DNA of 64,000 nucleotides, taken from assembly GCF_905147365.1 (NCBI RefSeq), contig NC_056427.1:1245001-1309000 (forward strand). The letters are read 5' to 3'. Below are positions 19,971 through 29,755 of the stretch, one piece after another (within the stretch, counting starts at the first letter, position 1; each line of letters starts with the position of its first letter). The position numbers and the translations under genes were made by a program. The notes under the pieces were generated by a model that saw nothing but the letters and a program-made list of their open reading frames with translations, was not told the DNA's origin and did no database searches. This DNA comes from Aricia agestis (taxonomy: Eukaryota > Arthropoda > Insecta > Lepidoptera > Lycaenidae).

Positions 19971-20296
19971 ACGTGGGAGAGCCATGCTTCGGCACGAATA
20001 TGGGCCGGCTCGACCGGCAGAAATACCACGTTCTCACAGAAAACCGGCGTGAAACAGCGCTTGCGCTGTGTTTCGCCGAGTGAGTGAGTTTACCGGAGGC
20101 CCAATCCCCTACCCTATTCCCTTCCCTACCCTCCCCTATTCCCTTCCCATCCCTACCCTCCCCTATTACCCTATTCCTTCTTAAAAGGCCAGCAACGCAC
20201 CTGCAGCTTTTCTGATTCTGCAAGTGTCCATGGGCGAAGGAAGTTGCTTTCCATCAGGTGACTCGTTTGCTCGTTTGCCCCCTTATTTCATAAAAA
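19971..20296 (+). mobile_element. SINE-A, copy 4
   Basis: Head ACGTGGGAGAGCCATGC at 19971, with AGCACGAATATGGGCC carrying a 2-base insertion. The tail ends CCCCCTTATTTCATAAAAAT at 20296. Opposing frames (19930-20223, 19865-20083) are repeat artefacts. Confidence 0.75.
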
Positions 20297-20315
20297 TAAG
20301 GGGGGGGGATAGGTC

Positions 20316-20489
20316 ACAATTTCGTTTGGCGGAAAATCGTTTTTGGCGCGGGATACTTACATTTTTCCACAATAAAAACTCATCCTACATCCTATCCCGG
20401 TACTAAAACTAATAAGCCGAACATCAAAATAGTATCAACAGTTAATATTAGGTGACAGACAGACGGACACACGTACATTATTAGTATGG
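20316..20489 (-). mobile_element. Diverged HelL copy
   Basis: AATCGTTTTTGGCGCGGGAT, TCCTACATCCTATCCCGG, GTGACAGACAGACGG and ATTATTAGTATGGA in order. The CTAG end is missing. To 20658 the DNA is unassigned. Confidence 0.55.
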
Positions 20490-20658
20490 ATAGCGCTTCC
20501 GTGTCGTGAATCCACGCTGACATTTCCACCACAATGTACAGTGTACACGCTGAGTGATTTACTGTCACTATATATACACTGTCATGACTCATGTGATCCA
20601 CGTTTGCTATTCCTACATACGTCATGATTATACTAGACTAAACAGAACTTACGAGCAG

Positions 20659-20829
20659 AGGGGTTAGTGCGAGTTTTATTCGATCATACGCATCGAGCAC
20701 GTTAACGTGCATTTATATGGAATCAAAGCAGCGCCATATACTGGCTAACTTGGATACTGCTTTGATCCCATATAAATTCACGTTAACGTGCTCGATGCGT
20801 CGGATCGAATAAAACTCGCACTAACCCCT
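20659..20829. mobile_element. Fold-back MITE, AGGGGTTAGTGCGAG ends
   Basis: The arms of ~73 bp, AGGGGTTAGTGCGAGTTTTA and TAAAACTCGCACTAACCCCT, include an inner ATCGAGCACGTTAACGTG palindromic site in each arm. The loop is ~25 bases. Confidence 0.75.
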
Positions 20830-21082
20830 TGGGGCCAACTCAGAAGAGATCTCGATACGTTTGGCGTAGTATGTCATATCGGCCGGCGGCGCCGTAGGTA
20901 CTGGTTTACTCGTATTAAGTTGATAAGTAGTCAACTAAATTTTAACTTAATTTTAAGTTATTTATTGCATGTAAACACAAAATTTAGTAGCAGGTAGCAA
21001 GTAAAAATTTAGTTAAGTACTAAACAAGGAAATTAGAAATTTGACTATTTTCTATTATGTCGGCAGGCGGGGGGCGTGGCGA

Positions 21083-21199
21083 AGCCGGCAACGCACCTGC
21101 AGCTCTTCTGATGCTGCGAGTGTCCATGGACGGCGGAAGTTGCTTTCCATCATGTGACCCGTTTGTTCGTTTGCCCCCTTTTTTCATTAAAAATAATAA
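21083..21199 (+). mobile_element. LINE/SINE-A tail only
   Basis: Starts AGCCGGCAACGCACCTGCAG and ends TTTTTTCATTAAAAATAATA. The head is absent, so it may be a truncated LINE or SINE-A copy. The 110-codon frame over it is not a gene. Confidence 0.65.
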
Positions 21200-21389
21200 T
21201 AATTCGCCAGTTTGTTTGAAGTCGAGGTACTTTTCAGTTCTGTCTACTCTGATTATACTATCATCTATCTTTATAATCTATCTTTATAAGAGGAGAAAGA
21301 GTTTCGATCAAAGTTCAAAGAAAGAGAAAGAAAAAAACGCGGTTTCCCAGGTTAAAAATCAAAACGATTTAGATGTATCCAAATTATAA

Positions 21390-21518
21390 TGATTTCGAAA
21401 GACTAAGGCACGGTGTTTGTGTGCGTGCGACTAGACGTGTGCAAATTATATTTGCAAGTTTAAAAAAAATGTTATGTAATAGCTTTACCCCGGCAGCCCC
21501 CGTGTACCACACGTATTT
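21390..21518 (+). repeat. GGCAGTCCCCGAG family, copy 2
   Basis: ACGGTGTTTGTGTGCGTGCG, GACTAGACGTGTGC, AATAGCTTTACCCCGGCAGC and ACCACACGTATTTTT in order, as in the copy at 28041. The left third is missing. Confidence 0.55.
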
Positions 21519-21530
21519 TTAATTTATTAA

Positions 21531-21668
21531 GGGCCTGTTTCACCACTTCTTGATAAGTGCTGAATAGGCTATTCACCACTTAACTTGACCAATCAAGTAT
21601 GGAGAATCTGTCAAAGAAGTTGTGAATAGCCTATTCGGCACTTTATCAGAAAGTGGTAAAACAGGCCC
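21531..21668. mobile_element. TTAA-A MITE, best copy
   Basis: Exact TTAA flanks (21527-21530, 21669-21672). Ends GGGCCTGTTTCACCACTTCT and GAAAGTGGTAAAACAGGCCC; 138 bp, palindromic with GAATAGGCTATTC / GAATAGCCTATTC inside. Confidence 0.8.
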
Positions 21669-21935
21669 TTAATCTTTATTTCGATAAAAGATTGTGTTGT
21701 TCCTCAAAAATCGATTAATATTCGAATACGAATATTCACAATTCTTATTTGTTATGTACCTACCGGCCGATGTCCCCAATCCGCCGGGGATGCGCAAAGC
21801 ATTTTCCTATGTAAAAAAAAGGTACATAATATTGCAGAGTGCACCGTCTTACATCACGCGGAGGTAGACAACAAAATATACCGGAGAATTCGTCGGATTA
21901 GATCAGGGCTGTCACCTGCCAAAAAAAATATATTA

Positions 21936-22200
21936 TGCTGGCTTCTCACGGCCGCGCCAGCTCGAGCCACGCGCCGTTTGAAGGTAGCGGCTCGAGGTGG
22001 CGTGGACTGGCTCGAGCAGGCGCGTCCGATCCGATTGAAGTCGGTAACTTCAAATGCGCGGCTTGGCGCGGCTCGAGCGGCTCGTGTATTACGTGCCATG
22101 AGAACGGGTATCGCGGACTCGCCTGACAGCTAGTGCTCGCTCGTACGAATCGGCTCGGCGCAGCGCGGCTCGTGATATTACGCGCCGTGAGAAGCCAGCA
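21936..22200. mobile_element. Harbinger-type MITE, TGCTGGCTTCTCACGGC ends
   Basis: TTA target duplication (21933-21935, 22201-22203). Ends TGCTGGCTTCTCACGGCCGC and GCGCCGTGAGAAGCCAGCA. The interior is GC-rich with repeated GGCTCGAGC-type motifs, unlike its surroundings. 3-bp TTA/TAA targets are typical of PIF/Harbinger. Overlapping frames on both strands are not genes. Confidence 0.75.
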
Positions 22201-22437
22201 TTAGCTGTTTAGTAAGCCCCTCCCTAGCACACCCAAATGTGTAATACATCAGAAATGATAATACTAATGTTATGTATTCGTATTTCTTTTTCATTGAACA
22301 TAATATTAGGTGCCTAGGTGGAGATTTTACCTATTGGTGATATCTTCTTTGAAATCTTTTAAGCAGTCAAAATCTAAGCGAAAATGTAACCAACATTTCC
22401 ATTCAAAAAAATTTAAAAATAAAATAACTAGCTGTCC
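22201..22437. other. Unassigned AT-rich spacer
   Basis: No repeat recognised. The 90-codon frame at 22310-22582 runs into the Helitron at 22438 and has no known domain. Confidence 0.35.
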
Positions 22438-22567
22438 CGGTGAACATCGTGTCACTTTAAAACCTTCCCTGGACTTCTACGAATATTTTAAGGTAGCCCA
22501 ATCCGTTCAGCCGTTTTCGAGTTTTAGCGCGACTAACACATTTAAAAATCCATTTTTATATATAAGA
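22438..22567 (-). mobile_element. CTAGCTGTCCCGG Helitron-like element
   Basis: CTAG at 22438-22441 preceded by A, then CTGTCCCGGTGAACATCGTG. It contains CCAATCCGTTCAGCCGTTTT and ends TTTTTATATATAAGA, whose complement begins TC. Same family as 9763-9965. A putative solo LTR abuts its 5' end. Confidence 0.65.
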
Positions 22568-23050
22568 TGTGGGAGAACATGAAATATTTTAAATTTTAAT
22601 TTATAAATAATTACTTCTAATTCTTCTTAATAATAGTTTTTGTTGGATAGTCAATTGATATTTGGACAGTCAGTTGACAGTTGATGGATAGTCAGTTGAT
22701 ACGTCATAGACGAACACGCCTCTCCCCCACTCGGTTCTCTTCCCCTTCTATCAACACAACTTTATAAAAAGGGGATGACTTATTATCGACAGATCAGAAG
22801 TTGTCTGATTTTGGGCACGGCAAGACATTACTCTGAGCTGTCTTTAGAATAACTTGGAAATATATATGGTGAGTTGTTTTATATTTATAATAATGATAAT
22901 AAATTAATAATGATAATATTTATTAATTTGTGATAATAATGCTTAATGAATGATATTATGTATACATATTTTGTCTATTTGTGATGTAGTTGTTATTTAA
23001 ATAAATTGTTTGTTTTATATATTTTATGTTTCTATTATTTTTCTCCCACA
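22568..23050 (+). mobile_element. Probable solo LTR
   Basis: 483 bp with perfect 10-bp inverted termini TGTGGGAGAA and TTCTCCCACA, beginning TG and ending CA. Inside are repeated GGATAGTCAGTTGA-like blocks (U3-like, ~22645-22705), a TATA box TATAAAAA at 22763-22770 followed ~20 bases later by ATCGACAGATCAGAAG, and AATAAA at 23000-23005. No partner LTR, primer site or coding sequence is adjacent. The target duplication is only approximate (TATAAGA left, TATAGA right). Its superfamily is unknown. Confidence 0.55.
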
Positions 23051-23503
23051 TATAGATATAGATTAACTGTCTGTCTGTCTCTTATCATTTCATGCTTAAG
23101 TGGTAAAAATTGGTATAATTACAGTATACTCCGTTCTTTCTTCTTTCCTTTCTTTCTTCTTTCCTTCCTTTACAAATGATTGTTAAAACCATAACTAGTT
23201 ACTAGTACATCAAAACATAATTTTCGCCCATTTTCTCGCAATCGACAACCCTAACTCCACCGTCTCATATTAATATTTGCTCAAACATTAAAACATCCAA
23301 ACATAGCGTCCAAATCTTGCATTGTTCAAACATACTCGTATCACTGTCCCTGCAGTATGCACTGTAGATGGAAATTTTATTTTCAAACTAAACAAGTAAC
23401 TCTATGCAGGCTGTAACAAAACGATGTGATATTACTATAGGACAAGGGTTTCCAAAGTATGCGCCGCGCTGCGCGTGACAGATAGACACATTTTTGAATT
23501 CCC
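23051..23503. other. Unassigned, with simple repeats
   Basis: TGTCTGTCTGTCT at 23068 and a TTCTTTCC-rich tract at 23133-23172. GCAGGCTGTAACAAAACGATG at 23408 resembles one end of the TA-type MITE at 34574. No gene. Confidence 0.4.
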
Positions 23504-23775
23504 TTTTTTTTTATGAAATAAGGGGGCAAACGAGCAAACGGGTCACCTGATGGAAAGCAACTTCCGTTGTCCATGGACACTCGCAGCATCAGCTGCAGGT
23601 GCGTTGCCGGCCTTTTAAGAGGGAATAGGGTAATAGGGGAGGTTAGGGAAGGGAAGGGAAGGGAATAGGGGAGGGTAGGGAAGGGAATAGGGTAGGGGAT
23701 TGGGCCTCCGGTAAACTCACTCACTCGGCGAAACACAGCGCAAGCACTGTTTCACGCCGGTTTACTGTGAACGTA
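23504..23775 (-). mobile_element. SINE-A, copy 5, head truncated
   Basis: T-run at 23504; ends in GTTTCACGCCGGTTTACTGT. The last ~60 bases of the head are missing and the sequence continues as GTAGCAGCGCTGAAAG, a fragment of the MITE at 43900. The 117-codon frame here is repeat-derived. Confidence 0.7.
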
Positions 23776-23982
23776 GCAGCGCTGAAAGTCCCTTTTTGAC
23801 TTGTACGTTTCTATGATGACACAATATACACCCTAATTTATATTTTTTATAGAAATATACACTTTACTTCCTAACGCAGCGCCGCGCACTCTCCCTCTGT
23901 CTTACGAATTTTCGATCAGATACCTTACCACGAAACCGTTATGAGACTCAACCGAACGAACAACGTCATTTCACGTCTGTTA

Positions 23983-24271
23983 GGGTCAATTTATACTAGC
24001 GCAGAGTCGAAGCGAAGCGAAGCGAATTTCTAAAAACTGAACACAGAAAAATCAACCTTAATTCGAGAGCATAACGCATACATTACTTCTGCGAGGCCAA
24101 TCAGTGTTGGTCGCGCGCATCCACGTGAATTCGCGCGGATGCGCGCGCCTTTTTAAATTCTCAGAAGTAATAAAGTGCGTCAACGCTTTGGAGTTAAGGT
24201 TGAATTTATTATGTTCAGTTTTAATAATTCGCTTCGATGCGCTTCGACTCTGCGCTAGTATAAATTGACCC
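23983..24271. mobile_element. Harbinger-type MITE, GGGTCAATTTATACTAGC ends, copy 1
   Basis: TTA on both sides (23980-23982, 24272-24274). Ends GGGTCAATTTATACTAGCGC and its complement, followed by GAAGCGAAGCGAAGCG in the arm. Contains GGCCAATCAGTGTTGGTCG. A second copy with TAA flanks lies at 53350-53638. Confidence 0.8.
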
Positions 24272-24300
24272 TTAGAATATGACGCAGCATTCTATAGTTC

Positions 24301-24437
24301 TACTACTAAACGGTTTTGAGACTCAAACAATCGGCTGAGTATGCCGCGTCCTGCTCTAACAACGTCATTTCACGTTTATTAGAGTAGGAAGCAACATTCT
24401 CGTACGATTGTTTGAGTCTCAAAACCGTTCCGTAGTA
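24301..24437. mobile_element. Inner fold-back MITE
   Basis: ACGGTTTTGAGACTCAAACA and TGTTTGAGTCTCAAAACCGT are exact complements; the arms continue to ATCG / CGAT. Belongs to the same family as the element enclosing it. Confidence 0.7.
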
Positions 24438-24562
24438 CGGGCCCTGATTCGATCGTTTGATTCTCAAAACGCTTTCATGGTAGGCCCCTACGTGGTTACG
24501 TGTCCCAATGCGACTTTAACATTTTTACCCAACCAATATTTTGTTTACATTCAGATCAAAAT

Positions 24563-24860
24563 GTTTTTTTTTATGTAATAAGGGGGGGCAAACGAGCAAA
24601 CGGGTCACCTGATGGAAAGCAACTTCCGCCGCCCATGGACACTCGCAGCATCAGAAGAGCTGCAAGTGCGTTGCCGGCCTTTTAAGAGGGAATAGGGTAA
24701 TAGGGGAGGGTAGGGAAGGGAATAGTTGAGGGTAGGGAAGGGAATAGGGTAGGGGTTAGGGGATTGGGCCTCCGGTAAACTCACTCACTCGGCGAAAACA
24801 CAGCGCAAGCGCTGTTTCACGCCGGTTTTCTGTGAGAACGTGGTATTTATCCGGTCGAGC
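24563..24860 (-). mobile_element. SINE-A, copy 6, head truncated
   Basis: T-run at 24563; the last recognisable head sequence is TTTATCCGGTCGAGC. The GGCCCATTCGTGCCGAAGC part is missing. A GGTTAGGGG insertion sits in the purine-rich tract (as in the copy at 54900). Confidence 0.7.
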
Positions 24861-24944
24861 AAATTTAAATTTAAACAAGTAGATTTAGTCCAAAGTCGAC
24901 TTTAAGGCTTTGAATAATAAAGATACCACATACAACTGTTCAAA

Positions 24945-25430
24945 ATTACTATTTTGAACTTTATGCGATTGACATAAGAGTCATTCCAGATGCAAAAACT
25001 TCTTACACGCAGCCTCATCCGAATGCCTATATTGAACTTTAAGTGGTTCACATAAGAGTTATTTCAGATGTCAACTTCTTACCGTATCATCAGTCTTACC
25101 TGGTAAACCTAACCCTGTTCAGAGCGTCTATATTAAACCTTATGTGGCCCACATAAGAGTCATATCAGATGCAAAATAATTTTCAACGGTAGAGGCTGAT
25201 ACACTTACTATTTTGAACTCTATAGGCCCTTAACATAAGAGTCATGTTAGATGCAAAATAACTTCAACCGAAGAGACAGGTACATTTACTATTTTGAACT
25301 CTATGTGCCCTTTACATAAGAATCATGTTACATGCAAAATAACTTCAACCGTAGATGCAGCTACAGTTACCGCTTTAAACCCTATGTGGTCCACATAAGA
25401 GTTATTTCACATGCAAAATAACTATTTTCT
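24945..25430. repeat. Degenerate ~80-bp minisatellite, six units
   Basis: ACATAAGAGTCAT (or GTTAT) recurs at about 24972, 25050, 25151, 25233, 25313 and 25393. Each is followed by GATGCAAAATAAC-like and preceded by TTTTGAACTCTATGTG-like sequence. Spacing is 78-82 bp, with one 101-bp unit. Units are well diverged, so the array is old. Non-coding. Confidence 0.75.
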
Positions 25431-25967
25431 AGTCGTAGTTCCAGCCTTACCTCTGTCCAAACAAAATTATTTAAAGCCCTCTCGCTAGGGCACTTTGTAC
25501 GAACTGAAAGACATCCGAAATTCTATTACGCCGAGAGTGGACTAGGCTACCTAGGTAAATCTAAAACCTAGATGCTACTACGTTTGTAAGACGTAGATTA
25601 GATTGTAAGGTTTAGAATATTCTGGCAATTGCATACCGTTGGACAAAATTGGGTGGCATAAAGGGAGAAAAATCGGCCAAGTGCGAGTCGGACTCGAACT
25701 ATCTGACCGTCGCGTCGGTCCGTCATAACTCATATCTATACAAATAACTGTCTGTCCGTCTGTCCGTCACGCGGGCCGGAAACACGATAATGTCGGACGC
25801 ATTAGCAACACAACACTTCCGGTTAGGAAACTGTTACAGTCAGCTAATGTAGCTTCAAACAACGACATACAATGACATACCATACGACATTATATGTGAC
25901 ATACAATATGACATAACATTGTTCGAGTTTCAAAACTTTATCATGTAATATTTCATTTAGGCCCACT
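25431..25967. other. Unassigned, with a GGCCAAGTGCGAGTC fragment
   Basis: AATCGGCCAAGTGCGAGTCG at 25671 is a fragment of the family at 204-656, followed by CTGTCTGTCCGTCTGTCCGT. Short repeated ACATACAATATGACATA-type words lie at 25860-25920. No gene. Confidence 0.45.
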
Positions 25968-26953
25968 TGCGCCAAAACTTTGAGTTAAATAAATAACCCG
26001 GGGCTTACTAACTCAGAGTTAACGTTTTTAATTTTTAACTCATACTACATATTGCACCAGAAGAATTTATCCCAGAGTCAACTAACCCGGGCTTATGTCA
26101 TGTTCATTCATTCTTTTCCAATTACGATAGATGCCAATTAGATTAATAGAATTCCAAACATGAATCCAGCCAAATATGATAGAGCGAATGCTGAATAATT
26201 TAAGTGTACTGTTCTCTCTCGCTCCATAGTACTTTAAATAAAGCTATCTCCTTATGTCAAATTTGAAATGACACGTGGTTCTATGTCGCATTGTGCGTGC
26301 GTGTTGTGATATTTTGTGCAAATAAATTAAGCGGAAAATGATAAAAATTGGGAAGAAACACTTGTGTCCAATGTTTATCCAGTCTACCCTGTCTACCTAT
26401 TTATGAACACTAAAGACGCACTAATCCAATATTTATTATTATTAAACTTTGGTAGGGACGACTTACTTTTTATGCTCATTTGTATATTGCAATTATTTTC
26501 AATTTTATTTAATAAAAGGAGAACAGTTTCTTTTTCTAGGCGAAATCTTCGATGGAAATCTTTGTCTCTTTGTGAGTAAATACGGGACCCTAAACAGATC
26601 GGTCCGTTTACAATCCTTCTGTAATACGAGTCCTACTAATGTATTCGATTTCTTCATCATCATCAGATAACAACCACTGATCATTTATCATGGTTAAACA
26701 CAAAATAAAACCGGTACCTATTACTGAACACAACAAACTACATAAGTCATAACCGAAAAATCTCAGTTTTGTTATAACTAACCCAGAGTTAGTTGATTTA
26801 ACCCTCCGACATCGGTGGGTTAAAAATTTTAAAAATTAACTCGAGGTTAACTCCTAACTCTTGGTGGTGCAAGATATGATGTCAATTTAAAGTCGAAGTA
26901 TAATTTAACTCAGAGTTAAGCGTGTTAACCCAGTCTGGCGCAAGTGGGCCTAA
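25968..26953 (-). mobile_element. Harbinger-derived element, ~1 kb
   Basis: Inverted ends TTAGGCCCACTTGCGCCA and TGGCGCAAGTGGGCCTAA, with imperfect arms of ~150 bp rich in AACTCAGAGTTAA words. The outermost TTA/TAA fit a 3-bp PIF/Harbinger-type target. The central ~600 bp contain a decayed minus-strand transposase start (26390-26691), so this is a deleted, formerly autonomous copy. Strand follows that relic. Confidence 0.6.
26390..26691 (-). pseudogene. PIF/Harbinger transposase N-terminal relic
   Basis: On the minus strand an ATG at 26691 opens MINDQWLLSDDDEEIEYISR, an acidic N terminus of the kind found in HARBI1-like transposases, and stops at 26608. In another frame, around 26523-26570, the strand encodes DFHRRFRLEKETVLLLLNKI. 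This matches, by recollection, the conserved FRRRFRLxKETVxxLLxxI segment before the DDE catalytic domain. Frames are broken by stops and shifts, and the catalytic region itself is absent. The protein would cut and reinsert the element's own ends. Assignment rests on one motif plus the TTA/TAA-type ends. Confidence 0.5.
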
Positions 26954-27077
26954 AAGTTATAAAATATGATAATAACTATATACTGTAGTGGACACAATAT
27001 AAACGTGGTTTCGCGTGGTTTCAGTTAACTTTAAGAAGCAAATCGTGCGCTCTGTGTTGAGCTTAACAGAGTGGGAG

Positions 27078-27396
27078 ACGTGGGAGAGCCACGCTTCGGC
27101 ACGAATGGGCCGGCTCGACCGTAGAAATACCACGTTCTCATAGAAAACCGGCGTGAAACAGCGCTTGCGCTGTGTTTCGCCTAGTGAGATAGTTTACCAG
27201 AGGCCCAATCCCCTACCCTATTCCCTTCCCTACCCTCCCCTATTCCCTTCCCTTCCCATCCCTACCCTCCCCTATTACCCTATTCCCTCTTAAAAGGCCG
27301 TTAACGCACCTGCAGCTCTTCTGATGCTGCGAGTGTCCATGGGCGACGGAACGTGACCCGTTTGATCGTTTGCCCCCTTATTTCATTAAAAAAAAA
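27078..27396 (+). mobile_element. SINE-A, copy 7
   Basis: Head ACGTGGGAGAGCCACGC at 27078; the A-run ends at 27396. A 14-base segment (AGTTGCTTTCCATCAGG) near the tail is deleted, giving GGCGACGGAACGTGACCC. Confidence 0.75.
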
Positions 27397-27540
27397 CCTG
27401 TTTTCATTAAAATCGTTTCAGAGGTAAAATTGATTACTTACTGACAGAAAAACTTTCGCAATGATAATATTAGTAAGTAGTTCATGTTCTTCCCTCTTTT
27501 AATATCATATGGCAAAACAACATTTGCCGGGTCATCTAGT
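27397..27540. mobile_element. Helitron remnants
   Basis: AAAATCGTTTCAGAGGTAAA and AACTTTCGCAATGATAATAT then ATTAGTAAGTA are HelL-like on the minus strand. TTGCCGGGTCATCTAG (27521-27536) followed by T is the 3' end of the CCGGCAAA family on the plus strand. Confidence 0.5.
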
Positions 27541-28040
27541 TATGAAATAAGGAAAAACACTTAACACAGTTGACTTTATGCCAAAAATATTAAGCACCAT
27601 GTCTTTTATATTAGGTTATAGTTTTTTCTTTTACGATAGTTGGCAAGTATGCATTGGAAGGACAAAATAAATTTAAGATTAATATTTTACCAAGGATCAT
27701 AAACGTGACAAGACACGACGTGATGCTGTTTAAAATAAACTTTATTTGCTAAGCAAGAAAATACATATTTAATTGATAACACAGCAGTTTTACACAGGAA
27801 AAATATTCTAGTTATTTCCACAATGGAACAACATCTAAAGCCACTCTCAAATATCCAGAGCCAAACACAGAACCTCCTATATTTTGTCGGTTAACAGTTA
27901 TTCCCATATTATATTATTATCAAACTTTTGATATCAGAAATGTATGGATTTGATACATCGCATCTCAAGCGCCATGTCATTTGACCCCAAAATCGTAATA
28001 TTATTATGTAAAAATGTACGCAAGTCTGTTTAGATGAAAA
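27541..28040. other. Unassigned stretch
   Basis: Read on the minus strand, GCAAATAAAGTTTATTTTAA near 27740 looks like a polyadenylation site, but no minus-strand exon can be identified to its right. No gene called. Confidence 0.35.
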
Positions 28041-28265
28041 CAGGCAATGCTAAACTATTGCATAGCTTTTATCGAGGGCTTTGAGCGCGGCGACCGAATC
28101 AAGAAACTCCGTAACGAAAATAAACCTAACACTCCTCTAAAGTCGTTTCAGTTTGGCAGACTTCGGCACGGTGTTTGAGTGTGTGAGACTAGACGTATGC
28201 GTGTAGGCTAGCTGCTAACTGCAATAGCTTTACCGCGGCAGTCCCCGAGTGCCACACGTATTTTA
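28041..28265 (+). repeat. GGCAGTCCCCGAG family, fullest copy
   Basis: ATAGCTTTTATCGAGGGCTT, GAGCGCGGCGACCG, CTTCGGCACGGTGTTTGAGT, GAGACTAGACGTATGCG, then ACCGCGGCAGTCCCCGAGTG and CCACACGTATTTTA in order. It gives the layout for the partial copies at 12724, 21390 and 46637. Confidence 0.6.
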
Positions 28266-28321
28266 TTTTTATTTCATTGCGTTGTGAAATCTTTTAAAGT
28301 CTGACAAAAAAGTGTAGACGC

Positions 28322-28617
28322 CATAAAGTTAATATACCTAGCGGAATAGAGAAACAAAGGCCTGAGCAAGCGAGACGTCACTATCAGTAACACTGCGTGG
28401 TAAAAAGAGACGTGTGATACATGACAGCAGCACTCTTTTTTTGACGTCCAGTCGGCACGTGCCGCACGTTGACAATTTGATCTCATAGAAATCATGTTCA
28501 ATCATGCTTGTGTATGTGTATACGAACACATATTTTTTCACACAGATGAAACCAATTTCGGTTTCGTTTGACAGCTCGAGATTGTTGCTCTATTCCGCTA
28601 GGTATATTAACTTTATG
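28322..28617. mobile_element. 8-bp-TSD MITE, CATAAAGTTAATATACC ends, copy 1
   Basis: Ends CATAAAGTTAATATACCTAG and CTAGGTATATTAACTTTATG are exact complements. The flanks GTAGACGC and ATAGACGC form an 8-bp duplication with one change. A second copy with a perfect duplication lies at 41837-42651. 8-bp targets fit hAT-type transposition. Frames in this region are not genes. Confidence 0.75.
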
Positions 28618-29000
28618 ATAGACGCTGACGCTTATTTGACAAGCTATAAGTATTCTTCCATCAATGCACACCCTCAAAAACTATCGAATACAATTTGACT
28701 GAGTACCCAGGGCTGCCGAGAGCGCGATAAAAATAACTCCTATCCAGGAGCACAACGCGGCGCGCCGCGGCAAATTGATGCGCACGTCAAAATACGCGGC
28801 CGGTATTGGAGGTGGAGGAGAGTAGGGTTGTCGACCGATAGATAATCTTACTACAGTGGAGGAACGACCATGATCAATGTCTAAACTACGTATTTAGTGA
28901 CCGTGCTATAAAGGGATATAATATTCAACACAGCTGGCCCCGTTCTCTCCCCCTACCATATAAGTATGGAGGTTTAACTAAGAAAAAAACACATTAATTA
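28618..29000. other. Unassigned stretch
   Basis: Contains a short GC-rich piece, AACGCGGCGCGCCGCGG, at about 28753. No gene or repeat identified. Confidence 0.35.
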
Positions 29001-29755
29001 CTGGCCGTGTTCGTCGGCGTATTTTTGGACAAACCTTTTATTGCGCATGTCCAAAAGATGTCATGGCAACGCCATAACAAGTTGCTGGTCAAGTCGTAAA
29101 CAACGTCTTAATTGTTTATACATGATTAAAATAATAAAAGCTAAACATAAATACATAAGCCTAAATTGTCTAACAGCCGCACAAATAATTTATTTAACAC
29201 TATGATAGTGTTTGATTATTTTATTTTGGAAAATATCGATATGGATCACTTGGAAAAATTTAAAAATTTAATTGTTTTTTTTTTATGAAATAAGACGGCA
29301 AACGGGTCACCTGATGGAAAGTAACTTCCGTCACCCATGGACACTCGTAGCATCAGAAGAGATGCAGGTGCGTTGCCGGCGTTTTAAGAGGGAATAGGGT
29401 AACAGGGGAGGGTAGGGATGGGAAGGGAAGGGAATAGGGGAAGGTAGGGAAGGGAATAGGGTAGGGGATTGGGCCTCCGGTAAACTCACTCACTCGGTGA
29501 AACACAGCGCAAGCGCTGTTTCACGCAGGTTTTCTGTGAGAGCGTGGTATTTCTCCGGTCGAGCCGGCCCATTCATGCCGAAGCATGGCTCTCCCACTGG
29601 TTTGTTCATTGCAACGCCACCAACAAATTGCAATTGGGTTAAATGTCAAGTCGTAAACAGTTGTCGTTGCCATGGCATGACATGATTTGGACATGCGCAA
29701 TAACTAGGTTTTGCAGCGAATGCGCTAAAAATTACGCCGACGAACACGGCCACTG
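29001..29755. mobile_element. Inverted-repeat element with nested SINE-A
   Basis: Ends TGGCCGTGTTCGTCGGCGTA and TACGCCGACGAACACGGCCA are inverted copies; the arms also share ATTGCGCATGTCCAAA and GTCATGGCAACG. Subtracting SINE-A (29275-29597) leaves ~430 bp. The right terminus CACTG suggests an original CAGTGG hAT-like end, but no TSD is clear. Confidence 0.65.
29275..29597 (-). mobile_element. SINE-A, copy 8
   Basis: T-run at 29275, head end GGCTCTCCCAC at 29597, followed by TGG rather than GTA. The GGGGCAAACGAG part of the tail is shortened to GACGG. Confidence 0.75.

Larger units (their letters stand above)
23926..24482. mobile_element. MITE carrying two nested MITEs
   Basis: Ends TACCACGAAACCGTTATGAG and the complement of TACCATGAAAGCGTTTTGAG. 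Inside it are a Harbinger-type element (23983-24271) and a separate inverted element (24301-24437) whose ends, TACTACTAAACGGTTTTGAG, resemble its own. AACAACGTCATTTCACG occurs in both the outer and the inner copy, so the inner element is a family member. Confidence 0.65.

Noticed and set aside
21854..22126. Opposing Ala/Arg-rich frames
   Set aside because: They follow the GGCTCGAGC repeats of a Harbinger-type MITE on both strands.
27735..27760. Minus-strand polyadenylation site as the end of a host gene
   Set aside because: No coding sequence or splice-site pattern was found upstream on the minus strand.
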